The notes under the pieces were generated by a model. That model was given only the letters and a program-made list of their open reading frames with translations, did no database searches and was not told where the DNA came from. A stretch of 64,000 nt of DNA. It comes from Rugalucina vietnamica. Taxonomy: Eukaryota > Mollusca > Bivalvia > Lucinida > Lucinidae. The stretch covers positions 41,943,486-42,007,485 of the forward strand of contig OZ024875.1 of the NCBI GenBank assembly GCA_964017185.1, given 5' to 3'. The position numbers and the translations under genes were made by a program. This document shows, one piece after another, positions 12,401 through 21,900 of this stretch (positions are counted from its first letter, which is position 1; each line of letters begins with the position of its first letter).

Positions 12401-14156
12401 AGGCAACATGACACTAAGCTTTATTGACACTCGCTTACAGCAGCTGATGGGAACAAAAGAAGTTTTTGGTGGTTTAAGTGTTATTGCTGTTGGGGATCTT
12501 TTCCAGCTTAAGCCAGTAGGTGATTACTTGATATGTCTTGATTTGAAAAAGGGAGCATCTTCACTGGGAAGGAACTTATGGAAAGAGCTCTTTACGATGT
12601 ACGAATTGGTTGATATCATGAGACAGAAAGACGATCTAGCATTTGCACAGTTATTAAATCGACTTCGATTGAATGAAATGACAGAGGAAGACAAACAAAA
12701 GCTGCAGACCCGTGTTGTTGACCGTGAAACTGGTGACTATCCAAAGGATGCCCTTCATTTGTTTGCTATGAATTGTTATGTAGACAAACACAATGACACT
12801 ATTTTGAGTCAGTTGCCTGGAGAAAAGTTTGTGATTCCATGCCATGACAGTGTTGTCTCAGCAAACATTCCTGCCAGCAGGCACCAGTCCTTGATTGATA
12901 ATCTCCCAAAGGACTATGGACAAACAGGCCAGCTAAAGAAATCATTGACTGTAGTTGTTGGAATGATTGTTGTTCATACAGCTAATGTAGATGTAGAAGA
13001 TGGTTTAACTAATGGTGCTACTGGTGTAGTAAAACACGTTGACTTCAGGTGGATGGAAGGAACTAACCGTCCTAGCATTATTTGGGTATTGTTTGATGAC
13101 CCTCGGGTTGGTAGAGCAACACGTGAGAAAAACAAGAAATTCTACAATTCAAGCATTCATTCAGACTGGACACCTGTATTTGAAACACAACGAACATTTA
13201 TAGTGAACTACAAAACATTTCAGAGAAGCCAGTTCCCAGTGACACCAGCTTCAGGTAAAACAGTCTGGAAAGCTGAAGGTGCAACAGTTGACAAGGTAGT
13301 TGTTGATTTGTCCCAGATTGTAACAAAGAAAATACCACACGTTCACTATGTTGCATTTAGTAGAGTGAAAAAGCTGGAAGATTTATATATACTGAATATG
13401 AATGAAGCTGCTATGGCGCTAGATGATGATGTGACTATAGAGATGCAAAGGCTACGCACAGATGCTGCCTTAGAACTGTGTTATGTTCCTCTGTATAAAA
13501 TCGGATCAGACAAAACCAAAATTGCATTCAACAATGCTAGATCCTTGCATAAACATTATAAGGATGTCCAATTTGAACCAAATGTGTTGGCAGCAGATAT
13601 CATTGGATTTGCTGAAACAAGGTTATGTAGTAGGGATGAAAATGTACATTTTGCCCTGAAACGGTTCAGACTTATTAGACTTGATGACACAGTAAAAGAG
13701 ACAAACAACAGACCATATCATGGACTTGCATTGTATGTAAAGGAGTACTTGCAGATTCAGAAAGTTGTTAAAATGCAATGCAAGTCATTTGAATTCATAT
13801 TCACTAACACTTTCAGCATTCAACGAAGTTATGTTCAAGTTGTTGTGTTGTACAAATACCCAAAAAGTTCACAGACAGATTTTAGAAAAGATCTTAATTG
13901 TCATCTTAGGCCTGTTATTGATCTGAATGCTAAATTAGTCATATTAGGTGACTTCAACATACAGATAGATGGTACCAGTACAGGGTTTGTGGATTTTGTG
14001 GAGACATTATTTGGGTGTATGCAGCAAATCAAGCAATGTACAACGGACTCTGGATCAGTACTAGATTTGATATTTTCAAATTCTGAAGGGCTTTGTGATG
14101 TCATTGAGGCTTATTGGTCTGATCATAAACTAATATATTGTGCCATAGACAAATAG
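6474..14156 (+). CDS. Helentron (Helitron2-type) Rep-helicase-endonuclease polyprotein
   Basis: A single 2560-codon frame with no internal stop. In order: 16-residue repeats (about 27-75); a papain-like protease region (about 255-460) with C281 in GYQCTCN and D407-S-H409; a basic repeat (about 540-760); a Cys-rich segment (C830, C832, C833, C872, C875) leading into a DUF6570-like region (to about 1030); an acidic linker; a Helitron_like_N region from about 1205; the HUH motif H1336-I-H1338; the Rep tyrosines Y1512 and Y1516 with K1519; a PIF1-type helicase with Walker A GGAGVGKS (1882-1889) and Walker B D1971-E1972; and an endonuclease/exonuclease/phosphatase domain (about 2349-2560) with E2381, GDFN 2492-2495 and SDH ending at H2551. 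Family knowledge: Rep nicks DNA for rolling-circle transposition, the helicase unwinds it, and a C-terminal endonuclease marks Helentrons. The start ATG is the first in frame after a splice-acceptor-like site. The frame reads through a perfect donor-like CAGGTAAGT near 6529, so splicing near the N terminus is possible. Confidence 0.92.
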   Translation: MPKRKGWKKSKSKRTDWRTGKYESSTSPISEWAQSPERRPALSPISEWAQSPERRPAFSPISEWAQSPEWKPALRPEKMQALSPEKMPVFIHEKKQAYNQKQSVYNTELEGENIQNKQTEFQHNDLLEDALLTSLDSEQKRANKDNQANTNEFQQLVIDLSKLIENVKSNVQTDFDAVFLDTFPGVDADYQSRNIENLSERQDITVCSQKTMFQQHAWHKKDITAQPHVNRDSSEPGLDNDVVCYQAVKSSVQLWNACDLVFGSFHQNDVRFSEQSRGYQCTCNALCMLSYSSCLDTEKSSILDKVLCEGDVLYQSVIKKLREDGKFVNHLLTLEEIPDDFKVEIGKFTSEKLPIVSGVLLDTQNLGLPTLHEVLQSVFLYATSGLLTIGAICSAVFRKNDMYVFFDSHSHGENGLSSNDGTSCLITFTSINDLVTYMYAFYDSLNLDTNTNLQFDFLPIKIKMTEETRSFKDQMDRNMEAYFNDQRLRQAHKAQLKRSRISSISIEESKAALGKKRKKNRMEYYKLYRRKCRQITAFKAKEKQSKQTARANPVFKAKETVYQLESKQSARKDPVFRTKEKISKQYRRTNPVFKAKESVYQLESKQSARKDPVFRTKEKISKQYRRTNPVFKAKETVYQLESKQSARKDPGFKTKERIAKQSARKDPVFRTKERIAKQSVRANPDLNAKEIVYQLESKRAARKDPVFKAKERESKQSARTNQAFKTKERKSKQIARENQAFRARERVYQNASKKKARENPYILECERIKKQQVRQEKRKIEDNSEINVPRKRCKHDTDTVSKPHHKHFENIENAIKQFHSDISIGPIYACSCCHQTWFRKSVSMLKNTHISAESKRLHCTGLTSLRNEEWICHTCLSALKDSKIPKLSVANGMKWPDKPPELNLHQLEERLIALRIPFMQIRELPRGGQYSLKGNVINVPVDIQPTINCLPRPMDENFTVAIQLKKKLSYKKVDFKENVRPLRVLSALHWLMNNSKLYKNSGIVINDSWFQEVTESAEDTVREFLEVSKEQSTGRSSTENEKQEQDKSSENAIEEATDYESDHYSEIDVNDHVGNIDTLVDDADIDNKYDKVFTFAPGEGQHPLSLYQDQEAEYLCFPTIFCGQTPPSKDERVVPVHYSDIVKWELRSVDRRAAQSVPNIFFKHKKLQMKQISDKVNLAIRRCKKRGQKITAAEARDSNYLDKLVNLDEGYYIFRQLRNSPAYLEMRKKDIFAMIRQLSLPTWFMSLSAADTRWTDLLKMLAKLNDGTEYSEKELEKLTWQQKTKLVQKDPVTCSRYFDHRVQEFLNTILKSSCEPVGKVRDYFYRVEFQQRGSPHIHMLVWVENAPTLETNSEEEIIQFVDQYLTCSSDNEKTADLVKLQSHKHSRTCRKKGKPICRFGFPLPPLPRTMLLYPLEENVDKYKKKNTELQKVMNECKENEDMTFNEFLQNIAKMDFEDYICCIRSSLKAPKVFLKRKTKEMRINPFNENILLAWKANLDIQIVLEPYGCASYIVGYISKSQRGMSAQLDAAAKEARRGNLDLKKQVRHIGNVFSNCVEVSAQEAVYLDLQIPLTKCTRDIVFINTSIPEERIFLLKPKAALDELPAESTDIESENVIQRYSKRPRQLGKFCLADYVSKIDVIYPKGNKLPEKFDDTNDDDSFVSSSEDEGHESLDESDTKTSDLLFKAKNGTKYKKRKVPRIIRYVKYNQKKDPENYFREQLMLFVPWRNELKDLIGCFGTYEAHYNSVQTSLISKRNEYEHHAEELELARQMMEAEERDYDQIAPNAEQENREAEEEGSGESEKFVCFNPSRVVEQRHYDIGIELQSTCSVPPVETNSILLPEEEYLGLLRSLNLRQREFFNHIVHWIKCKDEPVYAFLTGGAGVGKSVVIRALYQSLFRILNLKDGENPDEKRILLCAYMGFAAFNISGQTICSAFHRKMYQKGTNHLSADELNTFRIKYRHLKIIIIDEISMVGNMTLSFIDTRLQQLMGTKEVFGGLSVIAVGDLFQLKPVGDYLICLDLKKGASSLGRNLWKELFTMYELVDIMRQKDDLAFAQLLNRLRLNEMTEEDKQKLQTRVVDRETGDYPKDALHLFAMNCYVDKHNDTILSQLPGEKFVIPCHDSVVSANIPASRHQSLIDNLPKDYGQTGQLKKSLTVVVGMIVVHTANVDVEDGLTNGATGVVKHVDFRWMEGTNRPSIIWVLFDDPRVGRATREKNKKFYNSSIHSDWTPVFETQRTFIVNYKTFQRSQFPVTPASGKTVWKAEGATVDKVVVDLSQIVTKKIPHVHYVAFSRVKKLEDLYILNMNEAAMALDDDVTIEMQRLRTDAALELCYVPLYKIGSDKTKIAFNNARSLHKHYKDVQFEPNVLAADIIGFAETRLCSRDENVHFALKRFRLIRLDDTVKETNNRPYHGLALYVKEYLQIQKVVKMQCKSFEFIFTNTFSIQRSYVQVVVLYKYPKSSQTDFRKDLNCHLRPVIDLNAKLVILGDFNIQIDGTSTGFVDFVETLFGCMQQIKQCTTDSGSVLDLIFSNSEGLCDVIEAYWSDHKLIYCAIDK
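6553..6697 (+). repeat. 48 bp tandem repeat coding for a 16-residue unit
   Basis: About three in-frame copies of SPISEWAQSPERRPAL, then shorter SPEKMP-type units. Period 48 bp (16 codons). The same repeat, diverged, is found in the relic at 5311-5510. Confidence 0.85.
8085..8740 (+). repeat. Lys/Arg-rich repeat array inside the Helentron protein
   Basis: Imperfect repeats of SKQSARKDPVFRTKE and NPVFKAKETVYQLE alternate in 14-20 residue blocks. Highly basic and probably extended or helical. The regular codons also create a spurious 161-codon open frame on the opposite strand. Confidence 0.8.
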
Positions 14157-16680
14157 ATATTCAAATGAATGATGCTGAACATGAATGAAGTTATGAAGTA
14201 CAAAAATCAGAATAAAGATAGCACCCTCAAGTTACATGGCAACTTTACAACTCGGCAAGAACATGGAAATTTAAATGAGCTAAATACATGTATTGTTGTT
14301 GACTAGGACTAGCAACTAAAATTGCTTTGTCTCAGTATTACTAAAATCTTCCGAATTGTATGTCATTTCAGAGTAGAATTGAGAATTTTGGTCTTTGTGG
14401 AAATCATTAAAAATGTAGGCGTAACCCCACTAGGAATTGAATCAGGTGGTTTAGCTTATTATTGGGGTTGCCACCTTTTTTTTTCTGTTTAATTTTTTTC
14501 TCTCTCTCTGTTTAAGTGTAACATTACATCCAATCATATTCATTTCAGTCATTTTTTGGCACTATGGTGAGTTCTTACAATTAGTTCACAGTGGCATACT
14601 TAATGTTCTGTATCAGTAATGAATTATTTTTGAATTGAGGCTTAATTACTGCTCTTAAAGGATCTCAGCTTTACTTTTTTACTCCCTGAATAGGGAGTGT
14701 GGAGGCTCAGTAGTAGACCTTAGAACTGGAGCGAGAGCCATCTCTTTGAGGTGTCATATATTTGTAGAAGAAGCTGTAATCACCAAAGTATTGGTCTAGT
14801 ACTTATGAAGTAGTTGTTCTATTTAGGCATAACTGAAAAGATTTTGAGAGAGACATTAAACCTCAACTCTAACCAAAACAAAGAACAAAATAATTCTTTT
14901 ATCATTATTGTTACATTTAGGCTGTAAAAAGTATCATAAAGTTATGTATTATTAATAGCAAATTTCACTATGGTAAAATGCAGTAACTGTTGTTATAGTG
15001 ATATATATAATTTGTGTATAAAGAACATGTAAAAATACATGTATTCTCAAACAAGATGTTAGAATTAAAGAGACTGTGACTATAACATATGATTTGAGTA
15101 GAATCTCAAATATGCAGTATATTACTTTTTTTTAATAACATTGAAGCAGGCAGTTAGATGCATTGTGAAAATTTCATTGTAATGATATGGTGATAACTGA
15201 TGTAACAAGTGCTATATAGTTTTATATTTGTTTTATAAATTTTTGGCAAGAGGATATGCTTTTCACTATATATTAATGCAAATTATGCAATGTTTTGTAA
15301 AAAGACATTATTGCAATATATTGATAAACAGTTAGTGGGAGTGGTCTTTTTTATTGTAAAGATTCTGTACATTAGTGAATGGTTGTATTGCTTCACAAAA
15401 GCATAGTGACTTAGAGTTTGATTCTGTGTTGATAATGTACATAAATACTGGTCAAAAGTATTTATTATTTACAATTATGTATATAGATTTAAACAAAAAT
15501 GAACATTATGCTGGATTGAATGAATATTAGAAATATACTATCAGTACATATATTTCATTTTGTTTAAACTGTCATACAATCTTAATTTTATTGACAAGTT
15601 TATAAACATATTGCCCATTAAAAATGTGTCATTATTTGTCCTATTCTCTATGATGTAGTCTTGTATTGTTAATAGATTGTGTAAAACTATACATTTACAA
15701 TGATTTTACAAGGTATCTATTTAAGCCACAGAAATTTTACATGCATAAGTCCAGACTTGGAATGTTTTCTAACTGTTAATGTTATAGACACAGTCTCATT
15801 ACTTCTACATCTACAATAAGATACTAGATTACCCAAGATTATTAAGATTCATGATTAAGTTTCTTCATCTTTTATAATCACCTTTTAAATTGTTGTCATT
15901 AGATTATAGTAGCCCTTATCATGTAGTATCTTTGTGTTTTATTTAAAAATAAGTGTCTAAAGTAAATACATTTTGATAGATGAACTATAAGATTCAGTGT
16001 ACTGTAGTTCAATGAATAAAAAATATTAGAAAGCGACACTAGTTGTGTTTTCACTGAAACTCCTTTTGCAGCAACTAATTTTGCTTACCTGTGTAGTACC
16101 GTTAAAATGATGACAGTTGGTTGATTCTGACCTATTGATTACAAAGTTGGGTATGGCAGGACAGAGAAGTAGAAGGCATTAAAGCTATGATCAAGAACTG
16201 GCACAATGAGAACAAAGTCTCACAAAATCCCATATGGGAAACAACCAAATTTACAAAAACAGGTACTGGTTAAAGAGAACATAGTATAATAAGCAGAGTT
16301 AAATGTAGTAGCTATTTCCTTAAAGGTGGCCAAAATCCATACCAAAACATAGAATAGATAGAACTACTGCTGAACTACTATCTTTGAATGCTCAGCAATA
16401 TATTTTACTGTTATTGGGCTTTAATTAGTTTTGAGAGGCGCCTAACACTGCGCTCGAAATCAAAGGAGGCACCAAGTGGTAATTAAGGTAAATGGTTTCA
16501 TCAGATTTGGTCAGTTGATTTCATTTAAGTTTTATATTCCACTCAAGAGCTAAAAGCAAAACCTTCTTTTAAAGCCTTATCAGAAAAACTGGAGAAGCCT
16601 GGGATCGAATCCAGGATCCTGAGGAGTAGCTTAACCAACATTCTACAGAGGCTTTGGGTGCACCAGAATGTCCTCCCGGA
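14157..16680. other. No gene seen; AT-rich Helentron 3' flank with SINE-like piece
   Basis: No open frame of note. Positions about 14670-14890 resemble a decayed tRNA-derived SINE, ending near GAGAGAGACATTAAACCTCA. Positions about 16585-16630 hold GGGATCGAATCCAGG, which resembles a tRNA B-box arm. The rest shows nothing recognisable. Confidence 0.4.
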
Positions 16681-16699
16681 ACAGGCGATAGCTATCTAT

Positions 16700-16745
16700 T
16701 AGGGTCTTATATGAGCATTTACAGGACCAATGGTCCTCTGGTATA
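16700..16745 (+). mobile_element. Family R 3' terminus
   Basis: TGAGCATTTACAGGACCAAT followed by GGTCCTCTGGTA: the palindromic stem AGGACCAATGGTCCT and downstream CTGGT typical of R 3' ends. First candidate 3' end for the upstream Helentron. Confidence 0.6.
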
Positions 16746-16811
16746 AATCATGACCTTGGGTTGAAATTGACCTACGAAACTGTTGATTAAAACAGAAAGG
16801 TCAAATATTGC

Positions 16812-17377
16812 GGTGCATTCCTATACCAGAATGGACCGGAATGGACCTGATTGCCGAAATGGACTACTGGAATGGACATTTATATGTGTCATTGAGTACT
16901 TTTCATTTGGTTTTCGAGGACAGACTGGCCTAGAATATATACATACAGTGATAAGTTATAGAATTTAACGATAATTAGTTAAATTGTGTTCCTTACGGTC
17001 GGGTAGCCTGGGTCAGGTGCCCATATATGGTTATATAGGTCCTCGTCACAGTGCCAGCACATTTTACTCATTTCTACTTCTATATATATCCATATGTTTG
17101 CTATAGAACAACCACTGGTGATCTCTATATATTTCAATCAAAGAAACCTATGAACAGTGGCCCTATCCCAGACCCCACCTCTGAGCTTCCCTAACCACCC
17201 TGGGAAGTAAATTTTGCTATACTTAGATGAATTTTATCTGATGCAAACTACTCATACGACTACAGAAGTACATTTTATGCAAGTAAATACATTAAAAGCA
17301 CCCAGAGCCATAGCATAATGTCCATTCCGGTAGTCCATTCCGGTAATTATGTCCATTCCGGTAAATGAACGCACCCT
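16812..17377. mobile_element. 566 bp MITE with 9 bp target-site duplication
   Basis: Flanked by AAATATTGC on both sides (16803-16811 and 17378-17386). Inverted ends GGTGCATTC... and ...GAACGCACC(CT) carry repeated GGAATGGAC motifs (three or more per end). An 8-9 bp duplication fits hAT- or Mutator-type mobilisation. The left end appears to lack two bases relative to the right. No transposase frame. Confidence 0.75.
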
Positions 17378-17520
17378 AAATATTGCCAGAAAGATCTGAA
17401 AGTTGGTAGAGACAGACAGTCTATAGAGTTAATAATTATGTGAGTATTTAAGGTCAAGTTTACATTTTACGTTAATTGACTAATATTGCCTTAGCCAAAG
17501 GTCATTGATCAAAGACAAAA

Positions 17521-17558
17521 TCTCAGGTGAGCGATATCAGGACCATTGGTCCTCTGGT
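17521..17558 (+). mobile_element. Family R 3' terminus
   Basis: ATCTCAGGTGAGCGATATCA, then GGACCATTGGTCCTCTGG. Second candidate 3' end for the upstream Helentron. Confidence 0.7.
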
Positions 17559-17957
17559 TTCCCATTCAAATGCATTGGTGACCTAAGTTGACCTTGCCGT
17601 AAAATAGGTCAAGGTCATCCTATGGTCATGATTTATATAAACTATGATGGACCCGGGTCCCCAATGCTACATACCAAGTTTCTTGGAAATCCGCCCACTG
17701 GTTCTGGAGAAGAAGATTTTTAAAGGTTTTTGCTATTTATAGCCATGGCGGCCATCTTGGTCATGTGACCTGGACCATTTATATAAACTTTCGTTCCCCC
17801 TTCCTAAGAATGCTCCACATGAAGTTTGGCTTTGATTGGCCAAGCGGTTTTAGAGAAGAAGATCTTTGAAATTGTGGACGGACGGACGGACGGATGGGCG
17901 ACGGAGCATGGCCATCCTATAAGTTCACCTTGTGAGCCTTCGGCTCAGGTGAGCTAA
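17559..17957 (-). mobile_element. Family R element, reverse orientation, single core unit
   Basis: Read on the minus strand: 5' hairpin (plus-strand GCCTTCGGCTCAGGTGAGCT at about 17936-17955), a GGAC microsatellite (17877-17900) and one core unit. It lacks its own 3' terminus and abuts the forward terminus ending at 17558. Confidence 0.75.
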
Positions 17958-18257
17958 AAAGTCTGTGTTATGTAGATTTACATGTCAATATGATCAAGTG
18001 CCTTTTTAATAAATTGTCCTCATCTAACAAAATTAAAAAAAGTTAACAAGTGCCTATCTCGATTAATTATTAAAAAAGATAGTGGAAAAACTTAACAAGA
18101 TTCATTGTTTTGTCTAGGTACAGTTCGGTTTCAATGATGGGGATCAAGGTTATCAAATTGTTTAGCACCTCTCTACGCAGTTACCGTAGAGATTCTAATT
18201 GTTGCTAATTGATCTAATTGGTCTATATGTTTTCATCCTCTCTTACACTTCCCTGGT

Positions 18258-18362
18258 AAGAATCAGGTAGGGTGAAGATTTTTATTTATAGAAATATTAT
18301 AAATTTATGCTAAGAATCAGGTAGGGTTAAGATTTTTATTTAGAGACATACTATAAATTTTT
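18258..18362. repeat. Two-copy 52 bp tandem repeat
   Basis: AAGAATCAGGTAGGGTGAAG and its near copy AAGAATCAGGTAGGGTTAAG begin 50-52 bp apart. The rest of 17958-18480 shows nothing else recognisable. Confidence 0.7.
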
Positions 18363-18480
18363 ACTAAATTTTATAGTATTTCTAAAATGAAATAAGGCAC
18401 CACCTTTGAATCATCTAAGACAAAGTTACATGCGATCATGAAGCATAGTCTGCTGATTTCGAGTTTCATTTATATTTCAG

Positions 18481-18952
18481 GAGAAATACTAAAGTAGGAG
18501 AATGTCGGCGGAGAGTGTGAAGGGCAGTGAAGGAGACAATCTCACCTCTAGCTCTGATGCTCAGAATGGACCAAAACAAGATGTGTCGGAGTCTCCAGAC
18601 AAGACCAGAAGAGCTACATCAGACTCAGAAGGGGAAGGGAAAATAAAAGCTGATTCAGAAGAAGTTGAGAAACAGAGGTTATCTAGTGCAGGGTCAAGGT
18701 CAGGGTCAGAGAAAGAGGCCGATAGGTCAAGGTCACCAGGAGGCAGAGCTTCAAGGTCAAGTTCTGGAGTTCGGAAATCCCCAGGGAGTTCCCCACGGCC
18801 GAAGAGCTCAGACAGTCGACCAAAGAGTAGCAGTAGTGGGGAGGTGAAATTTGAGGGAAAGTCGAGGAAAAAGAAAAAGAAAGGGGGAGAAGTCTTGTTA
18901 GAAGGTCATCAAGTGACCTTCACCGTTACTATATCAGTTGCTATACCAACAG
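18481..18952 (+). CDS. CFAP92: CFAP92-like exon 1 (first coding exon)
   Basis: Acceptor TATATTTCAG ends at 18480 and the ATG is at 18502, with A at -3. It encodes residues 1-150: a Ser/Lys/Glu-rich stretch with [15 protein letters not shown], a KKKKKGG patch, then [16 protein letters not shown]. Donor AG|GTAAAG at 18953. One base is left over (phase 1). Confidence 0.85.
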
Positions 18953-21900
18953 GTAAAGATTTGTTTTTTATGAGAAACATGCACCATTAATTCCTCATAC
19001 AGGTTAAGAAGTACAATTTAAAATTGACCCACAAATGGGACAGCCTGTCTATAGGGTTTGGACCAGGCCAGACACCAACAAGGCTTTACAACCACAAACA
19101 ATGGTTTGTCATTTACTCAGTCATTTTCTATTGTTAAAGATTCTTGTTTGGTCCTGCACACTCTTGACATAAGAGCCTCGACGCAAGAAACCCGGTCATC
19201 GGGGTTTCCAACCAGGTGCAACACAAGTCGGCCTGTACAGTCACAGAAGCAGGCTAGAAGCTTGAAATTTCGGATTTATGAAGAAGAGAGATTGTAATAT
19301 CCATGTAGCGAAAATAAAGGAGCTGATCAGCTGTGCAGTTACTGCACAGCTGATCTGCGCCTTTGTTTTTGCAAAGGCAAAATTCCGGTTTTCTCATGAC
19401 GTGGTTCATATAAAATGGTTGCTAAGCAAGCCTTTTTCTAGATATATAAATGAAACAAAAAGATGATTAAAAACTGTTAAAATGGATAACAGCTTGACAG
19501 CTTAGAGCCTCGAAATGTTTTTCTGTTATTGGAAATCTATCGTGCAGCAGTCCTAAGTAATTACGTCCAATAATGGGGAGATATTATTTCATATCGCCTC
19601 ACTTGTCCCAGGCTGACATGATATCATATGAGCCACGTCATGAGAAAACTGGTCTTTGGGGTTTTGACCAGGTCTGACACAAACCAGCCTATGCAGGCAC
19701 TGAAAAAAGCAAGAAGCTTGAAATTTCAGATAAAAGAAGAACAGGTATTGTACATAATCTGTGTAGCAAAAACAAAGACGCTAATCTTGCAGATAAAATG
19801 TGATTTTGATTTTGTGTATGTGAAAATCTGACAGGTTTTCTGGTGACAAAGCTCATGTTGAGTTTCAGGCCAGGGCTTCTAGTGATCAATCATTTTGCCT
19901 GATGTAGGACAGAAAATATGAGCCTGTGCGTATGAAAACCAACAATTTGGGTTCCGACTAGGTGTGACACAAACCGGGCTGTACAATCACAGAAGAAGGT
20001 TAGAAGTTTGAAATTTCAGATTTAAGAAGAAGAATTGTACTACCCGTGTGGCGAAAACTAAGACGCTGATCAGCTTCGCAGTTACTGCGAAGCTGATCTG
20101 CGTCTTTGTTTTCGCACATGCAGATTGTTGGTTTTCTTGTGCAGCGGCTCAATTATGTGCTTGCCATCTATAGCACTTAAAGGCACCCCATAAATTTGCA
20201 GAAGCATGGCAAAGCACTCGATACAGTACATAAAAGCACATGATGTTCTCTTTAAAAGAAATTTTGTACAATTTTTGTCTGCAGAAAATTATCAGAAGTG
20301 GCACATTACTTCATTAATGGTCCAAATGGACATGATAGGTCTCTTCTTCCCAGAAAATACATGTTCCAAACTTCTAATAATAATAAAGTTGCAGCCAAAC
20401 AAACCCATTGGTGTGGAGTTTGCATCCTGTAAAGATTTGGATAACGCTTAGGGATGCAACAAACTGAGGAAGAATCTTTCAGTGCACAGTGTTTAGCTAA
20501 TGGACATAGCTTTAATTTTCAATGGAGACTGTGTCTTCCCTTACACTCAATTTTCCTTTAGTTCAGTGTCCAAATCATTAGTTTCCTAGGGAAGAACTGT
20601 GGTCCAGTGGTAGGGGTCCTGGGTTTGATACTTACTTCAGCCATGAGTAATAAAGACGTTTTGGGCTCACCAGAGTACTGAATAACTACGTTCAAACATA
20701 ACTGAAAATTTATTGACTGGGATGTTAAGCCATAACCAAACAAACAAAATTAATATTGGTTTCATCATATAGCAGCTCAAGTATGCTTTATTTTCTTATA
20801 AAGCCACAAAGTGAGAAAGGGAGTCTATGGGGTTTCCGACCAGGTCCAACCCAAATTGGCCTGTACAATCATAGAAGAAGACTAGAAGCTTTAAATTTAA
20901 GATGAAGAAGAAATGTGAGATCAGTGAAGCAAAAGCAAAGATGCTGATCTGCTGTGCAGTTACTGCACAGCTGTTCTGCACTATCTTTGTTTTCCCTTAT
21001 GCAAATACATGTAATCTGGTTTTCTCTTGAAAATGTACTCAGACTTGTGGGAGTCTTTGGATTGATTTCACATTTAGACCAAACTTGTATGGAAATAAGT
21101 TTATATTGGATGAGATATCGCTAGTATCCCACTGGTCGTCAATTCTCGTCATACAGTAGTTGATCACAAACTATGGGATGAAACAGAACTCGTATAAGGA
21201 CGCTGAATGATATGACTATGTGAATACTGGAAAATATTTTTGAGGGTTGGTTTTGTATTATTTGATGATTTTATAAAGGGATTTAAAGTTTCATTTTTTA
21301 TGTAAAAATGTGGGATAAGTGAGGTGACAACACAAAATTTTTTGCTCATGGGCACGTTTTTTTTGTCCAGCCATTTTTGGTTACATCCCAAATTATTTAT
21401 CAAAAGTGAAAACATCTTTCCTCTGGTGCACCATATGATACACAATTTGTTTGGATAAGAAAAAGTAATATCTTCTCGGATCATCAAACCCCAAAACTAG
21501 TGTTCAGTGCATGCATGGAGCAAGAAATAGACATACGAAAGTGTTTATTTTGGACATTCTTGTGGACCACCTTGGTAGGGGGGGTTCCATATATGTTTAT
21601 ACATACATAATGTAAACTGTTAAGGTAAATATCAAAATTATATGTTTATTTCTAAAGGTTACTCTCTTAGGCTGAATCATAAAATTTATCTATTGTTGTG
21701 TAATTTTGTTAGTAAAATCATTTTTTAAAAAAGAAATTGGTGATGTAACTTTTCGTGTCCAACATGTTACATCATGGACAGAAGTGCATAAAGCACACCA
21801 TGTGTAGGGATACATATGCAGTATCAGTTCAAATATGGAGATAAATATGCAAGAAAGGTCACCATGATATATAAATAGACTTATAGCATTGAGACAGAGT

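Larger units (their letters stand above)
2727..17558 (+). mobile_element. Candidate full-length autonomous Helentron carrying family R termini (hypothesis)
   Basis: The 5' hairpin and tandem units at 2727, the intact Rep-helicase-endonuclease reading frame at 6474-14156, and same-orientation R 3' termini at about 16706-16740 and 17521-17558 line up in the order expected of a Helentron. The 3' terminus is CTCAGGTGAGC plus the stem AGGACCATTGGTCCT. Non-autonomous Helentron derivatives are known to carry central tandem repeats and a 3' stem. The boundaries are an inference, since independent R insertions on both sides of an unrelated Helentron would look similar. Confidence 0.3.

Noticed and set aside
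16585..16630. tRNA gene
   Set aside because: Only a B-box-like arm is visible. No complete cloverleaf could be drawn.
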